A stretch of DNA of 64,000 bases from Pseudovirgaria hyperparasitica (taxonomy: Eukaryota > Ascomycota > Dothideomycetes > Acrospermales > Acrospermaceae): positions 1,299,501 to 1,363,500 of the forward strand of contig NW_022985560.1 in assembly GCF_010093815.1 (NCBI RefSeq). The letters are read 5' to 3'. Below, piece by piece: positions 1 to 9,800 of this stretch (its first letter is position 1; each line of letters begins with the position of its first letter). Position numbers and translations under genes: made by a program. The notes under the pieces are model-generated. The model was given only the letters and a program-made list of their open reading frames with translations. It made no database searches and was not told where the DNA came from.

Positions 1-967
1 GAAGTCTTCATGATTTCTTCTTGGAGTCTCTGAAACGCCTTTTCGCCCTCTCCGTAAAGGAGTGGCATGTTAACATCAAAAATCCCAAGGAGACAATACG
101 CTGTGTCTTCAATCCTCGTGGTCTTCCTAGTAGAGGCCCAAGACATGCGTTTCGCAATACTTGCGTCAGACACTTTCCACTCGCTTGTGATGAATTCCTC
201 GTCAATCCCAGCGAGATGAGAAACCTGATCAACCAACTTGTTGTTGACCAGATTGTCATCTGGCTGGTGTTCAACTCGCTGGTTACCGCCTGACTCATTC
301 TCGTCTGAATTGTCGTCTTTCAACCTTGTGCCGTCTATCTTGTCGTTGCGTGGCTCGTCAATTTCTGACTCTGCACTTTCTGACGGGACTTCACCGATCA
401 ATTCATCGTCATCGGACTCATCATCAGCTAGCTCGTCATGGTGCTTTAATGTCCCAAGAGACGCCCAATCTTTGTTGTAAAAGACCAGACGACGAGGTGC
501 CAGTAGTTCCTGAAGCGTCCATCCTCGCATGAACCAGCGGCTTCGAGGTAAAGGATCCCCTTCCTTCACAGAGACATCTGATAGGTACGCGTAGCATATT
601 TCTGCCCTTTCATACCATTTGAACATGCTATTGATAGCTTCTGCAAGCTCGGAGCTGCTGGTTTTGTCGATGCTAGAATTTCCATCAGACTCAAGGCTCT
701 CTCCAATGCACGTTATCACATTGAGACGGGATCTGACCAACAGGTATCGACCCAAGCGTATCCAATGCCATGGTCCCGTGCGATTTCACACGTTCGGTGA
801 ACTTTTCCAAATCCAAGGAAGCTAGCTTTATGCAAAGGATCTGGGTTTTGCATGTCTTTGAAGGTAAGCTCGCCATCTTCCCATGTGTGTGACAAGATAG
901 CATATGCTGGTATTCTGTCATCAAGAAAAGTTTCGAGCTGTAGAGTATCTGTGTTGATAAGCCACAT
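1..967 (-). CDS. HET-domain protein, partial (C-terminus beyond left edge)
   Basis: Heterokaryon-incompatibility (HET) domain protein, a family tied to allorecognition and programmed cell death in filamentous ascomycetes. It starts at 967 with MWLINTDTL, the usual N-terminus of this HET class. Exon 1 is 738-967; an intron of 65 bp (673-737, GTCAGA...CTAG) restores the conserved VDTCCIDK core; exon 2 runs 672-1 and leaves the window. Visible HET motifs are AILSHTW near residue 23, the CCIDK block near 76, RGWTLQELLAP near 126, and the downstream DTAYCLLGIFDVNMPLLYGE block near the left edge. Between about residues 157 and 226 (bases 225-434) lies an acidic, Asp/Glu/Asn-rich insert within the normally compact domain. 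The start is inferred from family resemblance. The partner domain after HET cannot be seen. The neighbour on the same strand is an MFS permease. Confidence 0.82.
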
Positions 968-1265
968 TGCTACGAGATGTGGAGATATGCAACCAGATAG
1001 AAAGAGCCGAACTGGATCTTGGAAAGGCCCCACAGGGAATGGCTTGCTGGCAAATTTCAGAAGTTTCGAACCATACTTGTAGGCTATATCGCACCAATGA
1101 TGTGTGCTCGACTTGGTGGATATGACAGTAACAGAAATTATGATGCCTGCAGGTGCCCCGCAGACACATGACTCCGTAGGATTTTAGAGCCATTCATAGC
1201 CTAATCGAGCATCTAGCCAAGTCGTGTCTTTCTGTAGTCCAATGGCGAAGTCAAGTGACCCATTT
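968..1265. other. Intergenic, HET promoter / MFS 3' side
   Basis: About 300 bases between the start of the HET gene and the stop codon of the upstream MFS gene on the same strand. It must hold the HET promoter and the MFS terminator. I see no further gene or clear motif. Confidence 0.5.
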
Positions 1266-2877
1266 CTACTCTATCCGAGTCAAAGTCTCTTCCTCCAGTT
1301 TCATCATGACAATCAATCCAATCGCAAGGGCATAAAATCCTGCTGAGACGAAATATGGTAAACCTAGTGCGATGCCGCCGGTTTCAATGCCATGAACCCA
1401 CAAAACAGCCATTAAAGGTGCACCAATAAGGGATCCAGCCGTTTTCGATAGCATCGCCAAGGAGAAAAGCTGTGTCGGAGTGTGTGCATCGGAAGAGCGA
1501 CTTGAAGAAGACACGATGCCAGACACACAAGACGCGCGAAGGAGTGAAAACTTGAAAACCGGAAGCGCGGACCCCATGGCATAGATTATAAGGCTGGTTA
1601 GAAGTTGCCAGAAGGCAAAAGAAAGGCCGATGCCAAACGCGCCTATGACCGATATGATGAGGCTTAGGATTGCAGCAACTGAGTTCAGTCCCACTGGCCT
1701 AAAAACATGCGAAGCGAGGTACATGAGAGAAGGAACGAGAGTCGTAAGGAGAAAGAGGTTGAAGATGGACTTAACGGATAGAAGGAAGCCTGCGGCCGTG
1801 AAGGTCCAGCCATATCGAAGGGAAATATATTGGACGAGTAGATACGTGTTGGAACCAGCCACTGCCGTGAGGACGAAGCTACTGAGTAGTAGCCGTATGT
1901 TGATATGCAAAGGATGGAAGATTAGTTTAAAGATCTCATGAAATTCATGCAATATTGCAAGATGCATAGGCAAGTCCTCGTCCCGTTTCAACGAGGATTG
2001 CGTGGTCTCGGTAGATAGTGCTGGAATCAAGGGATTTGATTCTGATCCTCTGATCGGATGAAGTTGATGAACATAGTCTGGGATATGTTTGATCGTCATA
2101 GATGCGGAGGCAAGAAGCAGAAGACCTATCCCAAGAGGTAGCCAGACGACAAGTTTCATTGTAGCTGCCGAGGTAGCTGGACCGAGAAGATTGACAACGT
2201 AACTGATTGAACTGATCCATGCAAGATGTGTTGCTCTAAATTACAGTCAGCGAGTGATCGCAGACCTAGGAGGGTATCCATGCCTCTGGGTATTGTCATC
2301 GGACATGTTCGCTGTAAGTGTATATATGATCGTTTCAAAAACGCATGCTCCACCAAACACTGACAAGAACGGAGCAGCGATGATTGATGTCGTCGGGACG
2401 ACTCTGTCAAAGTAATTGAACAAGGCTGGCCAAAGAAGAAGGCAAGCGCGCGGTATCAGATTGATATATAGCACCAATTTTGCGCCGTAGCGAGCAGCCA
2501 CGAAGCTCATCGGGATCGTTACTAAAAAGTCTAACAACACGTTACTTCCGGCTAAAGATAAGAGAGCCCGGATATATCTCACCTCCAATAGTCCAAGTAG
2601 TCTCCATTATACCCTGTAAAGTTGCTAGTCTCGACTGTATCTGGCTGATTTTACACATAGATTCATCAATTGTGCCGTCTGCCTGAACGTGACTTGGATC
2701 GTACTCCTGGTAGTATTCGCGACATAATCTTTGCTCGATGATCTTATTGAGTGGTAGCGTGTAGAGGCCTTGTGCGAAATTAACAAAGAGCAGGAGAACT
2801 AGTAGAGCTTTCAGTGGTCGTTGCGCGTTGCCCTTCCTTTCTCGGACTGTACCCATTCCGGGTGCACTGGAAGACAT
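1266..2877 (-). CDS. MFS transporter (fungal, about 12 membrane segments)
   Basis: Major facilitator superfamily permease in three exons: 2583-2877, 2284-2530 and 1266-2235, giving 503 residues. The N-terminus is short and hydrophilic and leads into a first hydrophobic segment (LLVLLLFVNFAQ). A long loop with two Cys follows, then a block resembling MFS motif A (DFLVTIPMSFVAARYGAKLV). Many hydrophobic segments fill the C-terminal exon. Intron 1 (2531-2582) is GTGAGA...TTAG. Intron 2 is best read as 2236-2283 with a GC donor (GCATGG...TTTAG), which gives a smooth QRATHLAWISS junction; the GT alternative leaves only 30 bp. The substrate is unknown. Fungal MFS proteins of this type often sit near accessory or secondary-metabolism genes, but none is seen here apart from the HET gene and the repeat protein that flank it. 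Confidence 0.8.
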
Positions 2878-3508
2878 AGCTCCTTAGCTCCATCAAACGC
2901 AGATTGGCTTCTGTATACGTGTTTAGAGAGAGTATATCTTGCTTTCATTCATCATGGTGTAGGATTCACTGGCGGTCGGATGAAAGATGTCTTTTCAAAG
3001 CCGGAGTCTGACGTGCAAGATATCCTGAGATCGGGTATGCATTACTGCCTCAGGCATCATGACTGATACAGTAGATCGCAACCTCGGACGCAGTGGGTAC
3101 TATTACCATGTCAGCAACCAACGAGTGCCCTTAGTACATCGAAAGTCAGACATTATGACGTATTGATACAAAATGACTACGAATACAGCTGGCTCTGAGA
3201 ACGTCGATCCTGGTGCTGTGCTGAATATCTATTCAACGTGGATCATAATTTATGTGTGAAACAAACAAATCAGTGTATAGAGTTCATAATCGTGTTGAAT
3301 ATTCATAATAGCTTGAGTTAAATGACATGATTCGTTATGTCGTAGCATCGCAAAATGCGGTGCATACATGTAGGATATCGTAGGAAAGGAAACGCAACAC
3401 AATGCTGAAAGACAAAAACACGTCAACAAACAACTGCAATCAAAGAAAGAAAACACATCTTAACAACATAGAAAACCTCTGTATCCCGTCCTTTTCTTGT
3501 ACAAGTTT
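2878..3508. other. Intergenic, no gene seen
   Basis: About 630 bases between two genes on the minus strand. It holds the presumed MFS promoter and the 3' region of the repeat protein. The part near 3170-3480 is AT-rich. I see no convincing coding sequence. Confidence 0.5.
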
Positions 3509-4630
3509 TTACGCAGTAGTGGTTGGTGTCGCAACATCGGAGAGCGAAGTTTCCGCAGCAGACACCGCGCTGCTAGTAACCGAGACCGCAGCTGATTCAC
3601 TAGTCGCAGCGACGCTGGTGGCATCAGAGGTTGCCAGGGGAGTTGATGTATCCGCAGTCAATGGCATAGACGCCGTAGTCAGAGCGTCTGATGCTAGCGA
3701 GCTGTCTGTGGCGACTGCAGACAAGGTCGATGTAAGCGCCGCGACAGTCGAAGTTGCATTGTCCTGGCGTCTGTAGAGATTACCAGTGCCAATGAAAGTA
3801 AGAGAAGCAGACGAAAGAGTCAGCCCAGAGATTGGGAGAGAAGTAAGACTCGTTAAAGTTGGTACGTCGACTTGACGTCTCATATCCAGTGCAGATGTCA
3901 GGTTGGTTGCAGGCGTCGGGAGGGGATCCAGAGTGGTGAGACTCAAAGATGGTAGAGACACTGTTGTCAAGATGCTTGTGGGCAGATCGACCTGTCTCTT
4001 GGCTTCAACACTGGTTACTGAATTGCTGGCTGGTAGGAGTGTTGTTGGTAAATCGCTAGGTAAGGATAGTGATGGTAGTATGCTTGTAGGAAGATCGACC
4101 TGTCTCTTGGCTCCTACGCCGGTTGCCGAGTCGCTGATTGCAAGTATTGTCGTTGGTAGGTCGCTGGGTAAGGACAGGGATGGTAATATGCTCGTAGGAA
4201 GATCGACCTGTCTCTTGGCTCCAACACCGGTTACTGAGTTGCTGGCTGGGAGGAGTGTTGTTGGCAAGTCGCTGGGTAAGGATAGCGATGGTAATATGCT
4301 CGTAGGGAGATCGACCTGTCTCTTTGCTCCCACATTGGATGCCGACTCGCTCAGTGGAAGAAGAGTTGGGACGTTGCTGGGCAAGGACAAACTCGGCAGA
4401 ACAATAGTAAGCTGGCGCTTACCAAAGACCTCGTCGTTCGTCCGACGGGGAAGTGGGAACGCAGTTGGAGAACCAGAGAATTGTGTTCCCGTCAGATCAG
4501 AGGGAAAGCTTGACAAGACTGAAGATGGAATGTCGCCCTGACGCTTTCCGTGTACATGCCCATGCAGGTGATGAGGAATTGCTGTAGCAATTCCAGAGCA
4601 CAGAGTGATGAACAAGATTGATGAATGCAT
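3509..4630 (-). CDS. Secreted Kex2-processed repeat protein (repellent-like)
   Basis: A 373-residue intronless protein with an N-terminal secretion signal (hydrophobic ILFITLCSGIATA). Dibasic sites followed by Gln recur at KR29-30, 71-72, 103-104, 139-140, 175-176 and 211-212, and at RR251-252 and 287-288; RR62-63 is followed by Thr. The three central units, starting at residues 103, 139 and 175, are exactly 36 residues and nearly identical (QVDLPTSILPSLSLPSDLPT plus a variable tail). The tail after 289 is Ser/Thr/Ala-rich and likely O-glycosylated. Kex2-type cleavage in the Golgi should release several peptides of about 34 residues with N-terminal Gln, which can cyclise to pyroglutamate. The layout resembles the repellent precursor Rep1 of Ustilago and other Kex2-processed repeat proteins. 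It lacks a recognisable alpha-pheromone core, and no DUF3328-type dikaritin maturase is visible in the window. Function is unknown; a wall or surface role is an inference. Confidence 0.8.
   Translation of the reverse strand: MHSSILFITLCSGIATAIPHHLHGHVHGKRQGDIPSSVLSSFPSDLTGTQFSGSPTAFPLPRRTNDEVFGKRQLTIVLPSLSLPSNVPTLLPLSESASNVGAKRQVDLPTSILPSLSLPSDLPTTLLPASNSVTGVGAKRQVDLPTSILPSLSLPSDLPTTILAISDSATGVGAKRQVDLPTSILPSLSLPSDLPTTLLPASNSVTSVEAKRQVDLPTSILTTVSLPSLSLTTLDPLPTPATNLTSALDMRRQVDVPTLTSLTSLPISGLTLSSASLTFIGTGNLYRRQDNATSTVAALTSTLSAVATDSSLASDALTTASMPLTADTSTPLATSDATSVAATSESAAVSVTSSAVSAAETSLSDVATPTTTA
4001..4324 (-). repeat. Three tandem 108-bp coding repeats
   Basis: Three direct repeats of 108 bp (4217-4324, 4109-4216, 4001-4108) each encode one 36-residue unit that starts with KRQVDL. 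Units 1 and 3 resemble each other more closely (TTLLPASNSVT) than unit 2 (TTILAISDSAT). This pattern fits recombination or conversion among units. Diverged units flank both sides (about 4325-4420 and 3881-4000). Confidence 0.85.
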
Positions 4631-4754
4631 CCTGGAGAAGTGCTTCTTTGTCAGGCTTAGAGGATTGCGAGAAATATGATTGTAAGATGAGGTTGTCAGA
4701 TGTGCTTGTAAGGTTCAGAAGTTGATACCTATCATTGTTTGGTGGCATGCCCTT

Positions 4755-4760
4755 CTTATA
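4755..4760 (-). promoter_or_regulatory. TATA-like box of the repeat protein gene
   Basis: TATAAG on the minus strand, about 125 bases before the ATG at 4630. Position and sequence fit a core promoter; no experimental support is available. Confidence 0.3.
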
Positions 4761-5980
4761 TCTGGTAGATGTTTACATGACTTACTCGCGATCATCACGA
4801 TGGCAACAACAATAGTATCAAGCGTGGTGGTCAAAATGCACAATGATGTCGACGTACATGAAGAGGTTGGGGAGTCCGTCTTCAGAATATACTCTCCTTG
4901 GGCCGATTCCCCAGGTTGTGCTTCGTTTGTGTGTACAGCCATTTCTCAAATGACCATAGTATACACGTGGGTTATGGGAATTTGGGGTTGCATCTTGGAT
5001 GTAGAATACTGCGTGGCTGACGTGTTGTGGCGGAGAATATGCAAGTAACATGTGAATCGAAGATGATTGCCGGTATCTGTAGCGCACGTAGGAATACAAA
5101 ACGTTCCGACAGACGAGGCGAAAATGGTGGAAGTTGTGGTGGCTGGTATCATAACAGCTCTAGTCGGATAAATCGTTCGGGGAGTTCACAATCTCCCATC
5201 GCGATGTATTTTCCAGCCACCGTTTTTTAGTTGACAGACAGACTGTCTTGAGAATACCCAGTTTCAAGTCGAAACTCACTGCGGACTCATCTTGAGGTCT
5301 GTTGATGACTTTTGAACCAGTTCCTAGCACCATAAACCACGTCGGGGCGAGCTCGTGTCAGGTTATGTTGCAATGATATTCTGAGCTGCTGATACGCGGG
5401 ATTCTTTGGGCATTGAAGTGATGGTTACCGTACTTTCACCTCACATCTCTCACCCTGTTCGATATCTCTTCAAGTATCAACGATCTCGGAACTAGACGTT
5501 CTCGTTCAAGCACGACAGCGCAACCTTTATTTCAAATCCAGAAGTACTTCTTCGAGTTTATCGGTGCCTATCTGGACAAAGAGACGCAATGCCATCAGCT
5601 ACAACGGCTATCGTTCAGAGCCATTGAACGCGTAACCTTTCCTATATGAATTCCTCTGTGTTTTATATAGCATAGCACTTGTCCATGCACAAAGACGAAT
5701 ACAGTCTCTTAGCTTCAAAGAGGCTCTCATCGATGGGAACCTGCGGCTCCGTGACTCCGCTGCTCTGAGTGGCACGCAGACACGGTCGGCTGGGACACGG
5801 CGCGGGTGCTCGACGCAACCTTGGAGTGATCGGTTTAAGACGACAGATTCATCACGAAGCATAATGATATCAAGAGGTCTCTCAATTGAGGCGCTGGTCC
5901 CGGGTCAGAGATGATATAACACTACGCTCACATGTTTGATGCCATCACTATCTTGAACGTCGCTCGGAGGTGATGCGGCG

Positions 5981-5996
5981 AGGACTAATTAGTCCT
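5981..5996. promoter_or_regulatory. Perfect 16-bp palindrome
   Basis: AGGACTAATTAGTCCT reads the same on both strands. It lies 126 bases upstream of the bL36m start codon. The symmetry suggests a dimeric transcription factor site, but the factor is unknown. Confidence 0.35.
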
Positions 5997-6121
5997 AGCG
6001 CACTGACCACTTGAGGTTTCAACCTCATCCATCACGGTATTGTATAAATCTCAATTACCTACCATCTCCAACCAACAAACCACCCATAGAGCTTCCATCT
6101 CCGTGGACACAACCCATCATC

Positions 6122-6439
6122 ATGTTGTCCATTCGCACCTCGCTCTTTCGTACGCTCACGCGCCAGACGCCTTTCCTCCCAATGTTCCGTGCGCAAACCG
6201 CCCAGCCGCTCCTCTCCTCCTCCACGCTACTCTCAAACACACAAGTACGAGGCATGAAAGTTCGCACATCAGTCAAGAAATTCTGCGATGGATGCAGGAG
6301 TGTGAGGAGAAAGGGCGGCCGATATGTGTACATCATCTGCAGTAAGAACCCGAAGCATAAGCAAAGGTATGACTATGTCAAGAATGAGCCACGCGGACTG
6401 GAGCTGATATGTGTGACAGGCAAGGATAGACGATGGTAG
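6122..6439 (+). CDS. RTC6: Mitochondrial large-subunit ribosomal protein bL36m
   Basis: Protein of 105 residues: an N-terminal Arg/Ser/Thr-rich extension typical of a mitochondrial presequence ([14 protein letters not shown]), then from about residue 41 the bL36 core [14 protein letters not shown]. The core keeps the zinc ligands of bL36 (CDGC, a later Cys in YIICS, and the His of KHKQR). Compared with the 37-38 residue bacterial protein, there is a C-terminal extension of about 20 residues ending in RRW. The ATG at 6122 is chosen because the presequence begins there; an in-frame ATG at 6011 would add 37 residues with no obvious purpose. The protein acts in the mitochondrial large ribosomal subunit. 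The gene is intronless. The symbol follows the yeast orthologue. Confidence 0.9.
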   Translation: MLSIRTSLFRTLTRQTPFLPMFRAQTAQPLLSSSTLLSNTQVRGMKVRTSVKKFCDGCRSVRRKGGRYVYIICSKNPKHKQRYDYVKNEPRGLELICVTGKDRRW

Positions 6440-6892
6440 CGAAGTGACGTGTTGATCAGATATCCGATCGTTGCAAGCAGAGACTGCATTTGGCTGCTGA
6501 GGAAGAGCATCAGTATGGGCGCTGCAACCTATGTAGACGGTGTCCTCGGAATTGCACTGAAGCCCGAGGACGACTTCACAATCCTCGAGATTTACAATAT
6601 GTGACCAGAGGTCTCTCTTCTCACGTTCATTAGCGCATCATATAGAGGATTCAATGTAACATTACTACTGGAATTTGTTGGTCGTGTGAACTCCTCTCGA
6701 ACTCACAGCACAGCGAACCTTTGAAGCAATGCAAGGCATCAGTGAGTTGTTCTAGTCAGTACTCCAACACAAACCAATCTAGCGACGCATATTTGCCCGG
6801 TAGTAGAGTACAATCATATGTATTGATTCCTATTCAAAAGTGCTTGAGGGTAGATCGATTCCCAAAAGGCACAAATGAGACATGGTATATCT
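6440..6892. other. Intergenic, convergent 3' regions
   Basis: About 450 bases between the stop codons of bL36m (+) and the ABC transporter (-). Terminators for both are expected here; no gene is seen. Confidence 0.5.
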
Positions 6893-9800
6893 CTACTTTT
6901 TTCTCTCCGACAACATCTCCTTGATCAGATCCTTCTCACCACTCTCCTCTACCATGCTAGCAAAGGCGCCTTTGCCTCCATCTTTTTGCATTAGCACTTC
7001 TGGTCTATCATACTCTAGAATCTTGCCATCTCCCAGGACACAGACGCGGTCAAAATCAGCTATGGTTGATAGTCGATGAGCAATCACGAGCAGAGTGCTA
7101 TCGCTAAATTGCTCGCGGACACTCTGTTGAATGAGCGTGTCAGTCGCTTTATCAACGGCAGACGTCGCCTCATCCAAGATAAGGATCTTCGGTCTATGTA
7201 AGATAGCTCGGGCGAGACACAGGAGTTGTCGTTGGCCCTGGGAGAGATTCGAGCCTGACTCTGCAATCGTGGTGGAGAGTGATGCGAAGGGATTCGTGTT
7301 AGCTGTTGAGACTGTCGGCTCAGTTGGTCCAGACGTCGTCGGCGGTGTACTGGACCCAGAGTCATTTCCTTTGATGAGATGGACCCGTTCGAGTGCTTCT
7401 CGCAAGGCATCGTCACTATGCTCGCTGAACGGATCCAAGTTCGAGCGGACAGTTCCAGAGAATAACACCGGGTCCTGTGGTATGATGGCTAGCCGGCTTC
7501 GGAGATCCTTCAGTCGCATAGTCGCAATGTCAATACCGTCAATGACAATGCGGCCCTCTCGTGCAGCCAGAAAACGGAAAAGGGCAAGCGCCATAGATGA
7601 CTTGCCAGCACCAGTCCTTCCGACGATGGCGCATCTTTCGTTAGGCTCTATTCCCAGCGTAATACCGCGCAGAACAGGTGGTAGATCTTCCGCGTATCCA
7701 ACTACAAGATTGTCAATTTCAAGCCGCCCTTTGCTAGGCCAAGCAGCCGGAGCTGGCTTTCCACCCTGGTCTTCGATCTCAGTCTCAGTGTATTCCTGTA
7801 TCCGCTCGACGGAGTTCATGGCCATCTCCGTGATACCAAATTGTCGCAACAGCCAGTAAATCGCGTCGGTGTACTGCAGGGCAAAGCTGAGGGCAAATCC
7901 TGCTAATGAAGGATCGAAATCCTTTATGCTAGTCACAATGACAGCTATGATTACGGCAAATATGGCGCCGATCAAACCCAACCTTATCGAGAGCCACCTA
8001 TTCATCCCAGCTATGTAGTAGCTCGTAGCACCATAGACATCAATCTTAGCAAACATGTTTGTCTTATAGATATCCTGCTTCTTGAATGCTCGAATGGTTC
8101 CGAGTCCAGTTAGTGTCGTACCAAGGATCTCGAAAATGGGGCTCTTTGCAATACTCTCAAGTCGTTTCATCTCGCGGGTACCGTCCAAGTAGTAGAGAGA
8201 GTATCTCAAGGAAATAGCAATGAGAAGGAACGAAAACACCACAACGTATGGCGAAACAAGAATGCTAGAGATGATGTTAGGATAGCCGACGAGTTTGAAA
8301 TCTATAGCTTACCCGGCCACAATGATCCCCAAGATGACAAGTGTTTGATCAAAGACGGTACACATTGTCCAGCAGAGCTCACTGTCGACGATGGTAAAGT
8401 CTGATGTAAAGCGGTTCAAGATTCTGCCCAGAGGCATTGTGTCCCACCATCTCAACTTGGCGCGTAGAACTCGGTAAGTGAGATCCTCGTATAGCTTTTG
8501 ACTGGCACGAATTGATCCAGTGAACATGAAAATTGACCTTCCAATTCCAGCGATCAAGAGCAGACATGCAAAGCCAAAGTAAATGCCAAGGTAGTACTTA
8601 AGGTTTGCGTCAACTTCTCGTATACGCATCGTCTGATTCGAAGTTCCCGCGATCATGAGCTGTTGTTGATGAGAAATATGGTATGCTTTTGGTACTTGCT
8701 CTGTCTCGTAACTCTGAGTCCAGAGTTTGACCCACCACGACTACATGAAATGTTAGCAAGTCAACCCTTTGAAGCTTCATTCGGTATAATCTGACCTGAC
8801 CGAGTCTTAAAACTTCCAGGGCTATCAGAACACCAGCATAGCCCGCCCAGAACCAGAGGTAACCACTTGCTTTCCAATAGCGCACATATATGTTGAAGGC
8901 AATGCGCCCAATCTGCCTTGATTCGTCTTCAACAAATTTTTTCGGTACTTGTGTTGTTTTGCCGCTGTTATCCTCGTCCATGAGTCCGTTGGGCCGGATG
9001 GAGTTGGAGGATTTCCGCGCCGATGATCGACGACGATTCACAGTGTGGTTGTGCGAGGTATTAATTGACTGATACCCAGCTTCTCTATGCATGATCCCTG
9101 TCCCTTCGTTGTCGCCCTCGGCGACGACTATCGGTACGATCTCTTCGGCTTCTTCCACTGCTTCCTCGTGCACCTTGTCTTCTTCCAAGAGAATCGATTG
9201 TAGCGCGCCTGTTCGTTTAAGATGTTCAATGCTGCCAGAATACTCAACTTGGCCATTACTTAGATGCACGGCGTACTTTGCTGAGCCAACGACAAGAGAG
9301 ACGTGATGCGTGGCCAGTATTCTAGTTCTTCCAGCACCGATCTTGCCACACAATGCATTCGCAAATATGTGACGGCCAACGTGAGCATCAACGGCGCTGA
9401 AGATGTCGTCCATGATCAGAACACCTGCTCTTGAGTACAACGCTCTTGCCAGTGTGATTCGCCATTTCTGTCCGCCAGAGACATTCACTCCATTGGCACC
9501 AATCTCTGTCTCATCCCCATCACTCAGTATCTTGCGATCCTGAGTCAACGCACACGCATCGACAACGCTTTCGTATCTTTCTTTGTCAAAAGGCAGTCTG
9601 AAGAGGATGTTCTCCTTGAAGGTCCCGTTCTCAATCCATGGCTGTTGACTAACGAATGCAAGTGTTCCAGGCTGTATCCAGTTTGTCTGATTCAGTATTT
9701 CATTGTCGTTACAGTCCCCTGGTGTACCCTTAGGAACAGTGATGGCTCCCGAGATTAGGTCCGCTTCACCAAGTATCGCAGCCAACATTAAGCTCTTTCC

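Larger units (their letters stand above)
4631..6121. other. Intergenic, 1.5 kb divergent promoter region
   Basis: Lies between the divergently transcribed repeat protein and mitochondrial bL36m. It holds a TATA-like box near 4755 and a perfect 16-bp palindrome at 5981-5996. A short minus-strand frame with one hydrophobic stretch (about 4780-4942) was considered, but it has no family resemblance and no clear gene structure. Confidence 0.5.

Noticed and set aside
3903-4541. Long plus-strand open frame opposite the repeat protein
   Set aside because: It is the antisense shadow of the repeated units; it has no signal, start context or family resemblance, while the minus strand has a signal peptide and Kex2 sites.
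3509-4630. Alpha-type mating pheromone precursor
   Set aside because: The units lack the short Trp/Cys/Gly/Pro cores and dipeptide trimming repeats of ascomycete pheromones.
4715-4942. Minus-strand frame with one hydrophobic segment and a GTAAGT donor
   Set aside because: No convincing second exon and no family resemblance; it overlaps the promoter of the repeat protein.
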